From NCBI GenBank assembly GCA_963839475.1, contig CAWIVH010000017.1, positions 310,001-374,000 on the forward strand: a DNA stretch of 64,000 bases, read 5' to 3'. Of this stretch, positions 9,297-19,689 are shown piece by piece. Position numbers and translations under genes: made by a program. Under the pieces are notes generated by a model. The model was not told where the DNA came from. It saw only the letters and a program-made list of their open reading frames with translations, and made no database searches. Numbering within the stretch: position 1 is the first letter of the stretch; every line of letters starts with the position of its first letter. The stretch is from CAWIVH01 sp963839475. GTDB taxonomy: Bacteria > Acidobacteriota > UBA6911.

Positions 9297-9477
9297 TCAA
9301 ATTCCCTTGCACCTGATCTGCTCGCCTAAAAGATGCCGGGCCGTAACCGAAAGTTTAAAAAATCGTGAATCGGTGCCCAGAGAGGCCCAAACGCTTCTAT
9401 TCCCAGCGATATAAGGATGGCAGCCTGCCGGAATCTCAAAGCAAACGACTCTGAGAGGCGTCCGAGGAAGGCATGGC

Positions 9478-9512
9478 CCCATCCCGCCAGGATCCGAGGC
9501 TCGGCGGATGGG
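9478..9512 (-). terminator. Possible hairpin downstream of guaB
   Basis: Arms at 9478-9488 and 9503-9512 pair over ten base pairs with one bulged C. It lies 65 bases beyond the guaB stop. There is no run of U after it on the minus strand, so it is a weak candidate for guaB termination. The rest of 9297-9576 shows no gene and must hold the start signal of the sigma operon. Confidence 0.3.
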
Positions 9513-9576
9513 AGCAGCGATATGACCCCTTTTTCCGGCTTCATGCGAGGCGGTTGGCTGAATGGGTACGACTCTT

Positions 9577-11046
9577 TTACAACTCTTTACGGTAGTTAGG
9601 GGCTTCCTTGGTCACGAGCACATCATGAACGTGACTTTCTTTGAGGCCGAAACTTGTGATGCGCACGAACCGGGTTCGGGTTTTTAGATCGTGGATTGCG
9701 CGGCATCCGCAGTATCCCATTCCGGCGCGCAGGCCTCCGGTTAATTGGGGTATCATCACTTCGACGCTGCCCTTATAAGGGACCATGCCTTCAATGCCTT
9801 CCGGGACCAGTTTTCCTTCATAAAACGAACCTTCCTGGCTGTAGCGGTCACGGCTCCCGGCCTTCATCGCCTCGAGCGATCCCATCCCCCTATACACTTT
9901 ATAACTGCGGTTCTGATAGAGAATGGTTTCGCCAGGGCTTTCGTCGGTCCCTGCGAAAAGAGAACCCATCATCACCGAATCAGCCCCTGCGGCAAGGGCT
10001 TTGGTCACGTCCCCGGAAAATTTGATGCCTCCGTCGGCAATGAGGGGCACCCCCGCACGCCTGGTTGCCTTGGCACAGTTGAGGATCGCTGTGATCTGCG
10101 GCACTCCCGCTCCGGTTACAACCCTCGTGGTGCAGATCGATCCAGGCCCCATGCCCACCTTGATCGCATCAGCGCCTGCCTTGACAAGGGACCGTGCCCC
10201 CTCTTCGGTTGCCACATTGCCGGCAACAAGGTCCACGCCGGGAAAACGTTTCTTGATCCGCTTGACCGCATTCTCAACACGGGCGGAATGGCCGTGCGCG
10301 GTATCCACAACGATGACATCCACACCGGCTTTCACCAAGGCCGCCACCCGTTCCAGGAAATCCCCAGTGACACCGACGGCGGCTCCGACGCGCAGGCGCC
10401 CCAGGGTGTCTTTGCAGGCGTTCGGATAGGCAATCTTCTTTTGGATGTCTTTGACCGTGATCAACCCTTTCAAACGGTATTTGCTGTCCACAACCGGGAG
10501 CTTTTCCACGCGGTGCTTGTGCAAAATGGACTGGGCCTTCTCCAGGGTTGTGCCGACTGGAACTGTGATCAGGTTTTCGCGGGTCATTAGATCCGATATT
10601 TTTAAATCCATGCGGGTTTCGAAGCGCAAATCGCGGTTGGTGAGGATGCCGACAAGCTTTCCGTCCTTGGTGATCGGCAAGCCGGAGATTTTGTATTTGC
10701 TCATGACCGCCATGGCTTCGTGTATCTTCTGGTCGGGCGACATCGTGATGGGGTTGACGATCATGCCGCTCTCTGACCGCTTCACCCGGTCTACTTCGTC
10801 GGCCTGACGTTCAATGGACATGTTTTTGTGGATGAAGCCCATACCCCCCTGCTGCGCCATGGCGATAGCCATCCGGGAATCGGTCACGGTATCCATGGCT
10901 GCGCTGAGGAGCGGGATATTCAGAGGGATACGTCGCGTAAGCCACGTGGAGATATCCACCTCCGAGGGAATAACGTCACTCCTGGCCGGCTCGAGCAGGA
11001 CATCGTCAAAGGTCAATGATTCCTTGAAATTGGTGTCTCTTACCAT
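9577..11046 (-). CDS. guaB: Inosine-5'-monophosphate dehydrogenase
   Basis: 489 residues, the standard length. It oxidises IMP to XMP with NAD+, the committed step of GMP synthesis in the cytoplasm. The TIM barrel is interrupted by a pair of CBS domains (about residues 95-205). The catalytic loop GMGPGSICTTRVV contains the active-site Cys near residue 305. The flap and C-terminal IMP-binding motifs (GMGSLEAM) are present. ATG at 11046. It stands alone between secA and the sigma operon; no clear promoter was found in the 138 bases upstream. Confidence 0.97.
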   Translation of the reverse strand: MVRDTNFKESLTFDDVLLEPARSDVIPSEVDISTWLTRRIPLNIPLLSAAMDTVTDSRMAIAMAQQGGMGFIHKNMSIERQADEVDRVKRSESGMIVNPITMSPDQKIHEAMAVMSKYKISGLPITKDGKLVGILTNRDLRFETRMDLKISDLMTRENLITVPVGTTLEKAQSILHKHRVEKLPVVDSKYRLKGLITVKDIQKKIAYPNACKDTLGRLRVGAAVGVTGDFLERVAALVKAGVDVIVVDTAHGHSARVENAVKRIKKRFPGVDLVAGNVATEEGARSLVKAGADAIKVGMGPGSICTTRVVTGAGVPQITAILNCAKATRRAGVPLIADGGIKFSGDVTKALAAGADSVMMGSLFAGTDESPGETILYQNRSYKVYRGMGSLEAMKAGSRDRYSQEGSFYEGKLVPEGIEGMVPYKGSVEVMIPQLTGGLRAGMGYCGCRAIHDLKTRTRFVRITSFGLKESHVHDVLVTKEAPNYRKEL

Positions 11047-11184
11047 AGGATTTGCCTCAGAATCCCGCGGATATTGAAAAAGGTTGCCGGCCTTCTCGAC
11101 TCATCTCAGGGGCAACCCGAACAGTGCAGCTTTTGAAACAGATTATGGCCCGCTCTCCGTCAAATAATCCGATCGGCCCGGAGC

Positions 11185-13854
<2,670 letters not shown>

Positions 13855-13887
13855 CGAGGCAGGTCTCCGGTTGGATGTAAACTTTGA

Positions 13888-13916
13888 AATCTAACAGATA
13901 GAGAGATTTAAGTCAA
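13888..13916 (-). promoter_or_regulatory. Sigma-70 promoter of secA
   Basis: On the minus strand, -35 TTGACT (13911-13916) and -10 TAGATT (13888-13893) are separated by exactly 17 bases, 34 bases upstream of the secA ATG. The match and position make it the likely secA start. Confidence 0.7.
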
Positions 13917-13926
13917 ATACACACTT

Positions 13927-13938
13927 GCGTCCGGACGC
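13927..13938. promoter_or_regulatory. 12-bp perfect palindrome above the secA promoter
   Basis: GCGTCCGGACGC is a perfect palindrome ten bases upstream of the secA -35 box. A near copy occurs above the M23 peptidase promoter (15076-15089). It could be an activator or operator site; no regulator is identified. Confidence 0.3.
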
Positions 13939-13985
13939 TGCGCGATGCGCTTGGCGGTCCGAGCGGTTCAAAGGGTTCTTTGGGG

Positions 13986-14021
13986 AAAAACGGCCCGGGA
14001 TTGTGCGGGTGATCCCGGGCC
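13986..14021 (-). terminator. Rho-independent terminator of the M23 peptidase gene
   Basis: A perfect ten-base-pair stem (13992-14001 with 14012-14021, GGCCCGGGAT/ATCCCGGGCC) with a ten-base loop starts nine bases after the peptidase stop. On the minus strand it is followed by CGTTTTTCC, a short U run. Confidence 0.8.
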
Positions 14022-14029
14022 TGACAAAA

Positions 14030-14926
14030 CTAGTTATTGCGTGAAATGGGGATGACTTTCAGGGGATCACGGTATTTGTTGAACTGCCAGATTTCGAAGT
14101 GAAGGTGCGGCCCTGTCGTCCGGCCCGACGTACCGACATATCCGATCAGGTCGTGCCGGGAGACACGATCGCCCACCTGAACAATGAATTTGGAAAGATG
14201 GCCATACCGCGTGGTGTAGCCGAACTTGTGGTCGATTACGACGATGTTGCCATAGCCTTCTCGGGTCCCGGCGTAAATAACGGTTCCGTCGGCCGGTGCA
14301 ACAACCCTGGTTCCATAATTAGCGGAAATATCCAACCCCGTGTGCTGGTCGATGGTGGTGCCGCCGAACGGGTCTCCCCTTCGTCCCACTCCGCCCGTGA
14401 CATACCCCTTCAAAGGCAACACATTGGGTGTTGTCGCCTCAACCAGGGCTTGTTTGGAGATATATTGATCCAATTGCCGGTAGCTTTCCTCCAGCATGCC
14501 GGCACTCTTGGTGTAACGCTCCAGAGCTTCAGGAGTTCCCGCTGATGGAGGCAGTGGCTGCTTGAAGGTTTCTTTGGAGAAGCCTCCAACACCGCCTAAG
14601 CGCGACGGGTCGTTGAATTTGGCTACGACGGCCAGCTTTTCAGCAGTGGACTCCAAAAAGTCTATTTTTGCCCCAAGCTGCGCCGTTTGAATTCTGAACT
14701 TATGGTTTTCGAAGCGGAAATCGTCATTTTCCGCAAGGATGTGGTTATAATCCACAACCTTTAGCGCCATTCGCCCATAATGAAAGGCTGCAAATCCAGC
14801 TGTAAATACACCTAAAACCGCAAATCCTGCAACCGCCAGGAGGACAGGATAGGGGATGGACAGGCGTAACAACTTGGAATCCGCATGGCTCGCTACAATA
14901 AAGGCGTATAACCTTTTTTTGAGCAT
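14030..14926 (-). CDS. Membrane-anchored M23 (LytM-type) peptidase
   Basis: 298 residues. A short cytoplasmic N-terminus is followed by one membrane helix (about 24-48), a coiled-coil linker (about 60-150) and a C-terminal M23 domain. The metal site is visible as HTGLD (His and Asp near residue 196) and the HLH of GPHLHFE near 272-276. Such proteins cleave, or regulate cleavage of, peptidoglycan cross-bridges in the periplasm. ATG at 14926 with AAGGGGAG just upstream. It has its own promoter (15009-15037) and terminator, so it is monocistronic. Confidence 0.92.
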   Translation of the reverse strand: MLKKRLYAFIVASHADSKLLRLSIPYPVLLAVAGFAVLGVFTAGFAAFHYGRMALKVVDYNHILAENDDFRFENHKFRIQTAQLGAKIDFLESTAEKLAVVAKFNDPSRLGGVGGFSKETFKQPLPPSAGTPEALERYTKSAGMLEESYRQLDQYISKQALVEATTPNVLPLKGYVTGGVGRRGDPFGGTTIDQHTGLDISANYGTRVVAPADGTVIYAGTREGYGNIVVIDHKFGYTTRYGHLSKFIVQVGDRVSRHDLIGYVGTSGRTTGPHLHFEIWQFNKYRDPLKVIPISRNN

Positions 14927-15008
14927 GGGCTCCCCTTCAATGAAAAGAACAATGGCTGATCCTCATAGGACCAACCCAGCACCACAATGCTAATTTAATA
15001 ATGGCGGC

Positions 15009-15037
15009 ATTCTATTTTCGCCGGAGGGGGCTGTCAA
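15009..15037 (-). promoter_or_regulatory. Sigma-70 promoter of the M23 peptidase gene
   Basis: -35 TTGACA (15032-15037), 17-base spacer, -10 TAGAAT (15009-15014) on the minus strand. This would give a leader of about 75 bases before the ATG at 14926. Confidence 0.75.
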
Positions 15038-15075
15038 CCCAAAATCATACAAAAAATTGAATCGAAGATTGTCAA

Positions 15076-15089
15076 AGCGTCCGGGCGCT
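15076..15089. promoter_or_regulatory. Imperfect palindrome above the M23 promoter
   Basis: AGCGTCCGGGCGCT is palindromic except for one mismatched pair and shares the core GCGTCCGG-CGC with the perfect palindrome above secA. It is 39 bases upstream of the -35 box. Confidence 0.25.
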
Positions 15090-15214
15090 CCGTAGCTGGT
15101 TGTCGAAGGAGATAGGAAGGGAAGCAAAAACTCAAATCCGGCAGCCTACCGCTGCGTTATTTTGATTTCATCGGGGCAACGTTCGAAATGAATCTGGACG
15201 AAAACTTCGTCGAT

Positions 15215-15244
15215 TTGACGAAACCGCCATTCGATGCATATAAT
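15215..15244 (+). promoter_or_regulatory. Sigma-70 promoter of tmRNA
   Basis: TTGACG (15215-15220), 18-base spacer, TATAAT (15239-15244). A second TATAAT lies at 15250-15255. The start would be just upstream of the mature 5' end at 15268, leaving a short leader for RNase P to remove. Confidence 0.75.
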
Positions 15245-15267
15245 GCTGGTATAATTGTAGATCATGT

Positions 15268-15616
15268 GGGGGTGCACCGGATTCGACGGGGGTCAAGAGG
15301 CAACAGAGGCATGTCGAGCGCTCCGCGTCTCGTTAAACCGTGGAATAAACATAACTGCTGACAATCAGTTAGCACTGGCCGCTTAAGGCGGTCACGTCCC
15401 GCCGGTCTGGCCTGTGAGGCCGGAGTGGGGCGTCACATAGCAGGCTAGGTAGGAAATCTAGGCTCTGGGATTTTCGCCGAAACAGTTCAGGGCTAGCGGC
15501 GCAACGTCCCTGCCGGTTCGAACGCGGCGTCGCGAAACTGAACGGATCGGATAAGCATGTAGGCTCTGTTCGCTGAAGTCCTTCGGACGCGGGTTCAATT
15601 CCCGCCACCTCCACCA
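15268..15616 (+). ncRNA. ssrA: Transfer-messenger RNA (tmRNA)
   Basis: 349 nucleotides, one-piece form. The 5' end GGGGGTGCACCGGATTCGAC and the 3' end GGTTCAATTCCCGCCACC.. TCCACCA form the tRNA-like half: GGGGGTG pairs with CACCTCC with one G-U, followed by an encoded ACCA. The tag frame starts at the GCT resume codon 15357-15359 and reads ADNQLALAA, ending with TAA at 15384-15386. With the alanine from charged tmRNA this gives a short degradation tag ending in LALAA, which ClpXP-type proteases recognise. It rescues ribosomes stalled on broken messages. SmpB is not in the window. Confidence 0.97.
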
Positions 15617-15929
15617 TCTTCACTGTTTTCCGTCCAGGTGCAGGCCTTGGAACACGCCTGAATCACGGATGTTCCGCATACAAATTCCTCCAACTTTTTG
15701 CCGGAAATCATGCTAAATCCGAGCCTTGGGTGAACAAATTCAGTTATATTATATCCGGATCATTTTTGGACTCGTCGTCTGCGCTACATTCGCCAGAGAG
15801 GTCTGGCGGCTGAGAAAGTCCGCCGGGGTCTATTGGATTAATATTCTCTGGTGCCGGATTTGATATTGAGGTGCCGTACGCCGCCGGAGCGGGATTTCAT
15901 ACCGAACCACGTTCTCATTTGGAGGCATT
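15617..15929. other. Intergenic region between tmRNA and nagB
   Basis: No gene is supported. Two short inverted repeats are visible (CCAGA-gagg-TCTGG near 15792-15805, and GGCGG/CCGCC just after it, around 15804-15824). They could end tmRNA transcription but lack a U run. The nagB ribosome site GGAGG is at 15921-15925. Confidence 0.4.
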
Positions 15930-16676
15930 GTGGAAATCAAGACCTTTGAAAACAAAAAGGCTCTGGGAGCAGCGGCCGCCGCCATGGCAGCCGAATGCAT
16001 CCACCGGGCGGTAGCGGAAAAAGGAAAAGCGGCAATTATCACAGCTACAGGCGCATCCCAGTTTGATTTCCTGGAGGCGCTGACCGAAACGCCGGGCATC
16101 CCGTGGGAAAAGGTCACCATGTTTCATTTGGATGAATATGTCGGATTATCCGAATCCCACCCGGCAAGTTTTCGGCGCTATTTGAAGGAGAGATTTATCT
16201 CCAAAATCGGACTCGGCGCCTGCCATCTGATCAACCCTGGAGATAATCCCCTGAATGAATGCCGCCGCGTGGGAGCGCTTCTGCGATCCCTGCCCATAGA
16301 TGTCGCTTTTGTCGGCATCGGAGAAAACGGGCACCTGGCATTCAACGATCCACCGGCCGATTTCGAAACCGAGGAACCCTACCTGGTCGTAAATCTCGAT
16401 ACACGCTGCCGCCAGCAGCAGTTTGGCGAAGGTTGGTTTGCCAGCCTCGATGATGTACCGACCCAAGCTATAAGCATGTCCATACGTCAGATACTTAAAA
16501 GCAAAACCATTCTTTGTATCGTACCTGAGGCAAGGAAGGCAGAAGCCGTTCAGGCGACTGTGACGGCGGACGTTTCACCACGGGTTCCGGCGTCGATACT
16601 GCGAACGCATCCCGACACCACCCTCTTCCTCGACCGGGACTCCGCGGCTTTGATTACCGCAACCGGGTCCTGCTGA
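15930..16676 (+). CDS. nagB: Glucosamine-6-phosphate deaminase
   Basis: 248 residues. It converts glucosamine-6-phosphate to fructose-6-phosphate and ammonia in the cytoplasm. Family motifs are FHLDEYVGL (catalytic Asp region) and VGIGENGHLAFNDPP (catalytic His and Glu). The GTG start at 15930 is preceded by GGAGG at a four-base spacing. The gene lies 23 bases upstream of nagA, forming an amino-sugar catabolic pair that would act on N-acetylglucosamine-6-phosphate from peptidoglycan or chitin. It is slightly shorter than the E. coli enzyme and lacks an obvious allosteric C-terminal extension. Confidence 0.93.
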   Translation: MEIKTFENKKALGAAAAAMAAECIHRAVAEKGKAAIITATGASQFDFLEALTETPGIPWEKVTMFHLDEYVGLSESHPASFRRYLKERFISKIGLGACHLINPGDNPLNECRRVGALLRSLPIDVAFVGIGENGHLAFNDPPADFETEEPYLVVNLDTRCRQQQFGEGWFASLDDVPTQAISMSIRQILKSKTILCIVPEARKAEAVQATVTADVSPRVPASILRTHPDTTLFLDRDSAALITATGSC

Positions 16677-16699
16677 TTCGCGATCGGAGTGAGGATCTC

Positions 16700-17659
16700 A
16701 TGATAAAAGCAGGGTTCGTGGATCTGCAGGTGAACGGTTGCAGGGGAGTCGATTTTTCATCGCCCGACCTGACGTACGAGGAAATATTCCGGGCGGCCAG
16801 CGAGCTTCAGCGTGCAGGCACCGTCGGCTTCTGCGCCACATTGATCACGTCGGATTTGGAGGTGTATCGCCGCAACCTGGATTTGATTTCACGCGCCATG
16901 GAGGACGCTGCTCTGAAAAGCTGCCTTCTTGGCATCCACATGGAAGGGCCCTACCTTTCCCCAGAGGATGGCGCGCGCGGCGCTCACTCCGCCGCAAAAA
17001 TGAGGCTGCCGGATCCCGCGGAATTCGACCGGTTCCAGGAATGGGCGCGGGGCCGAATAGTCATTGCCACCCTCGCCCCTGAACTCCCCGGCGCGCTCCG
17101 GCTGATTCGCCACATCAGGAAACAGTACGGCACGGCAGTCGCCCTCGGCCACCACCTCGCAGCGCGTGAGATCATTAACCAGGCGGCAGAAGAAGGAGCA
17201 ACCCTTATTACCCATCTGGGCAATGGCTGCCCTGCCAGCCTGCCTCGCCATGACAATCCCATTCTGCACCAATTGGCCCATGATTCTCTGTTGGCCGGAT
17301 TGATCACCGACGGGCACCACATCCCGGCCGATTTCATCAAAATCACGCTCCGATGCAAGGGCCCGAAACGTGTTTTTGTAGTTTCAGATGCCGCTCCGAT
17401 AGCGGGGCTCCCACCGGGAATCTATGAAAATCTCGGAAATACGGTCCGCTTAACCCAGTCCGGCAGGATCGAATGTGTTGATACCCCGTTCTTCGCCGGT
17501 TCGGGCCTCACTATGGCCGAATGTATGCGACACCTCCGGTCGCTCAACCTGCTGAATGAAGAGGAACTCTGGCAAGTGGGGTTCGTCCAGCCTCTCGAGA
17601 TCATCGGGCTAAGCCCCGGAAGCCTCAATATCGGCCATCTTCCTGATTTCCATTGGTGA
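16700..17659 (+). CDS. nagA: N-acetylglucosamine-6-phosphate deacetylase-type amidohydrolase, short form
   Basis: 319 residues against roughly 380 for usual NagA. The protein begins directly at the barrel (AGFVDLQVNGCRGVDF) and lacks most of the small beta-sandwich domain that flanks it. Metal and substrate residues are recognisable: HMEGP (Glu), GHH, HLGNG in place of the usual HLFNA, DGHH and SDA (catalytic Asp). It would remove acetate from GlcNAc-6-P before NagB acts. The pairing with nagB supports the role, while the divergent HLGNG motif leaves room for a different N-acyl sugar phosphate. Confidence 0.85.
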   Translation: MIKAGFVDLQVNGCRGVDFSSPDLTYEEIFRAASELQRAGTVGFCATLITSDLEVYRRNLDLISRAMEDAALKSCLLGIHMEGPYLSPEDGARGAHSAAKMRLPDPAEFDRFQEWARGRIVIATLAPELPGALRLIRHIRKQYGTAVALGHHLAAREIINQAAEEGATLITHLGNGCPASLPRHDNPILHQLAHDSLLAGLITDGHHIPADFIKITLRCKGPKRVFVVSDAAPIAGLPPGIYENLGNTVRLTQSGRIECVDTPFFAGSGLTMAECMRHLRSLNLLNEEELWQVGFVQPLEIIGLSPGSLNIGHLPDFHW

Positions 17660-17696
17660 TCACCGGAAGATTGCGCGACCCCTGTATGCCGGGTTG

Positions 17697-18671
17697 TCAA
17701 GACTCAGTGCCGGACTTCACTGCTTCGATATGGCCTATGAGCCATTTCACTACCTGCTCGAAAGGATCCAGCCCGAACGCCGCCGCCACACTTGGCCGCA
17801 GGTTGCTGTTGGCATTGATGTCATAGAAAATCCTCTTCCCGGAAAAGGCATCCAGGTATTCCGTCGCCCCCACATCAATCCCCGAAGCCCCCATAATCCT
17901 TTCGCCGGCGGCAACCGCTTCCGGGGGAATCTCAGGATAAGGATAAAACTCTACCGGCTTCTGCGCAGGGGATGGTAGTGAGCATATGCCGGCCCCACCG
18001 CCCTCCGGGTTGCACACAGGAGAAGGGCACAGATTAAATGAGCCGTAGCTCACGACCCGCATGGCATATAAAAGCTTGCCACCTAGAAACTCCATCCGGA
18101 TGATTCCCTGAGCCACATCGTGGGGGAAATATTCCTGCAGGAGCATCAGGTGATCCGGTTCCCACAATCTGGGATTTAAGGTGAACAGAGCCTCGACTTC
18201 CTCCATGCTATTTGCCAGGTGAATGCGCGCACCGCTGCCTCCCTGTTCCGGTTTGATCAGCGCCGGGAAACCTATCTCATGAGCCCGGCAACGCAGCGCA
18301 TCCAGGCTGTTAAAGGTTATGCTCCGGGGATGCGGGATTCCAAGGTTCCTGAGCAGAGAAGCCTGAACGGTCTTGGATAGCTCAAAGGCAAAAACATCGG
18401 CGCCGTTGAGGACTCTCACGCCGCGGAATTCCAGTGAACGCATGAAAGATAGGGCAAACGGCACAGCCCGGGTCGCGCCCCGCGCATAGGCACTCGGTGA
18501 TGCCTGATTGAAATACAGCGGCGCCTGCGGCTCGTCGTCCGGCGAGAACGCGGCGCTCTTGAGATCCACGATGCCGAAATTCACGTTGTGGCGGCAGAGC
18601 TCGGAGAACAGCGGTTTTTGCCATTCAGGATGTTCGTGTATGACTACCAGGTCGTGAGGATAATGCGGCAT
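17697..18671 (-). CDS. ATP-grasp (RimK-like) ligase, substrate unknown
   Basis: 324 residues. The central and C-terminal parts show an ATP-grasp fold: IGFPALIKPEQGGSGARIH (ATP-binding lysine and glycine-rich loop), a hinge region (LMLLQEYFP), and the metal ligands near the end (ATEYLDAFSGKRIFYDINANSN, with Glu and Asn). Such enzymes join a carboxylate to an amine with ATP. I cannot name the substrate. It lies downstream of a GT9 and mrp on the same strand, with a gap of 34 bases to the GT9 stop. Confidence 0.75.
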   Translation of the reverse strand: MPHYPHDLVVIHEHPEWQKPLFSELCRHNVNFGIVDLKSAAFSPDDEPQAPLYFNQASPSAYARGATRAVPFALSFMRSLEFRGVRVLNGADVFAFELSKTVQASLLRNLGIPHPRSITFNSLDALRCRAHEIGFPALIKPEQGGSGARIHLANSMEEVEALFTLNPRLWEPDHLMLLQEYFPHDVAQGIIRMEFLGGKLLYAMRVVSYGSFNLCPSPVCNPEGGGAGICSLPSPAQKPVEFYPYPEIPPEAVAAGERIMGASGIDVGATEYLDAFSGKRIFYDINANSNLRPSVAAAFGLDPFEQVVKWLIGHIEAVKSGTES

Positions 18672-18705
18672 GGAGTTCTCCTCCCTCTAAAAGTTGCATG
18701 GGGCG

Positions 18706-19689
18706 TTATTGCGGCCAACACCAATCGGCGAGCGAGTCAAAGACCTCCGGGATTTCCAAGCTATGCATACAGCAATGGATGGAAGATGTTCCATCCTGAC
18801 ACGCCGCGCAGCCATCATTGCGTCGGAGTACCTTGACATGAGCACCCAGAGGCCGCCAGTTGCGGGGATCGGTGGGTCCGAACAACACCAAGCAGCGAAC
18901 GCCAACCGCGCCAGCCAAATGGGATACCCCGGAATCGTTTCCCAGGTATCCCCCGGCTCTGGCCAGCAGCGCTGCGAGAATGCCTGCTGGCAGGCCGCGC
19001 GCGCAATGCACTCGGTCGGGATTCAGGCTGCAGGTTACTTCCGAGCCCAATCCCGTTTCGGCCGGTCCTTCAATTACCAGAATCTCCGCTGCGGTAGTTT
19101 CAAGCAGGAGGGCCATCAAACTGCGAAAACGATCGGCGGGCCAGCGTTTGATCTGATTGCCTCCCCCAGGATGGACGGCGATGATTTCCCGACCTGGCGG
19201 AATTCCCAAATCGCAGATGAGCCGTTCCACCCGATTCTGATCTGCCGGCCCGGGGACGATCAAAGGAAAGGGGCGCTCCGGCGTTATAGGCAGCCATGGT
19301 GCAATGGAATTGAGAAACAAATCAGCAACATGCCGGAATTCCCCCGGTCTTGAGCGCCAGTTCCCAATCAGTACCGAAGGATGGATCTGATTCAATCGGT
19401 TCGTAAAGGCGGAATCCCCGGCTCCGGTCCAGGAAAGAATCCGGCCGAAAGAGCGCCAAAATGTCTTGTCCTGCTCCGTCGGTTCTCCCGGACCGAAAAG
19501 CCGGGACAAGGGAATGCTCGAGAAGGAGAGAAACTCGTCGGCATACTGGCGCGCGATCGCAGTTGAAAAGTCGACATTGGCAGCCAGGGTGATGGTATCC
19601 CCCGGCCATTCCCTTTTTAATCCGTTCAGCGCCGGAAGCGACAGGATGAGATCGCCCATCGCTCCGGGGTGCACGACAAGCGTTTTCAC
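18706..19689 (-). CDS. Glycosyltransferase family 9 (heptosyltransferase-like)
   Basis: 327 residues. N-terminal VVHPGAMGDLILSLPALNGL and C-terminal YLGNDSGVSHLAGAVGVRCLVLFGPTDP are the hallmarks of GT9, the ADP-heptose:LPS heptosyltransferase family. The fold is GT-B. It probably adds a sugar to lipopolysaccharide core or a related glycan at the inner face of the membrane. The GTG start at 19689 overlaps the stop of mrp (TAGTG), so the two are translationally linked. The exact donor is not determinable here. Confidence 0.85.
   Translation of the reverse strand: MKTLVVHPGAMGDLILSLPALNGLKREWPGDTITLAANVDFSTAIARQYADEFLSFSSIPLSRLFGPGEPTEQDKTFWRSFGRILSWTGAGDSAFTNRLNQIHPSVLIGNWRSRPGEFRHVADLFLNSIAPWLPITPERPFPLIVPGPADQNRVERLICDLGIPPGREIIAVHPGGGNQIKRWPADRFRSLMALLLETTAAEILVIEGPAETGLGSEVTCSLNPDRVHCARGLPAGILAALLARAGGYLGNDSGVSHLAGAVGVRCLVLFGPTDPRNWRPLGAHVKVLRRNDGCAACQDGTSSIHCCMHSLEIPEVFDSLADWCWPQ

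Noticed and set aside
11158..11163. TTGACG on the minus strand as a guaB -35 box
   Set aside because: The nearest -10-like sequences are at wrong spacing.
15369..15623. Minus-strand frame through tmRNA beginning MKMVEVAGIEPASEG
   Set aside because: It is the complement of the tmRNA tRNA-like end; the VAGIEPAS string is a familiar false protein from this source.
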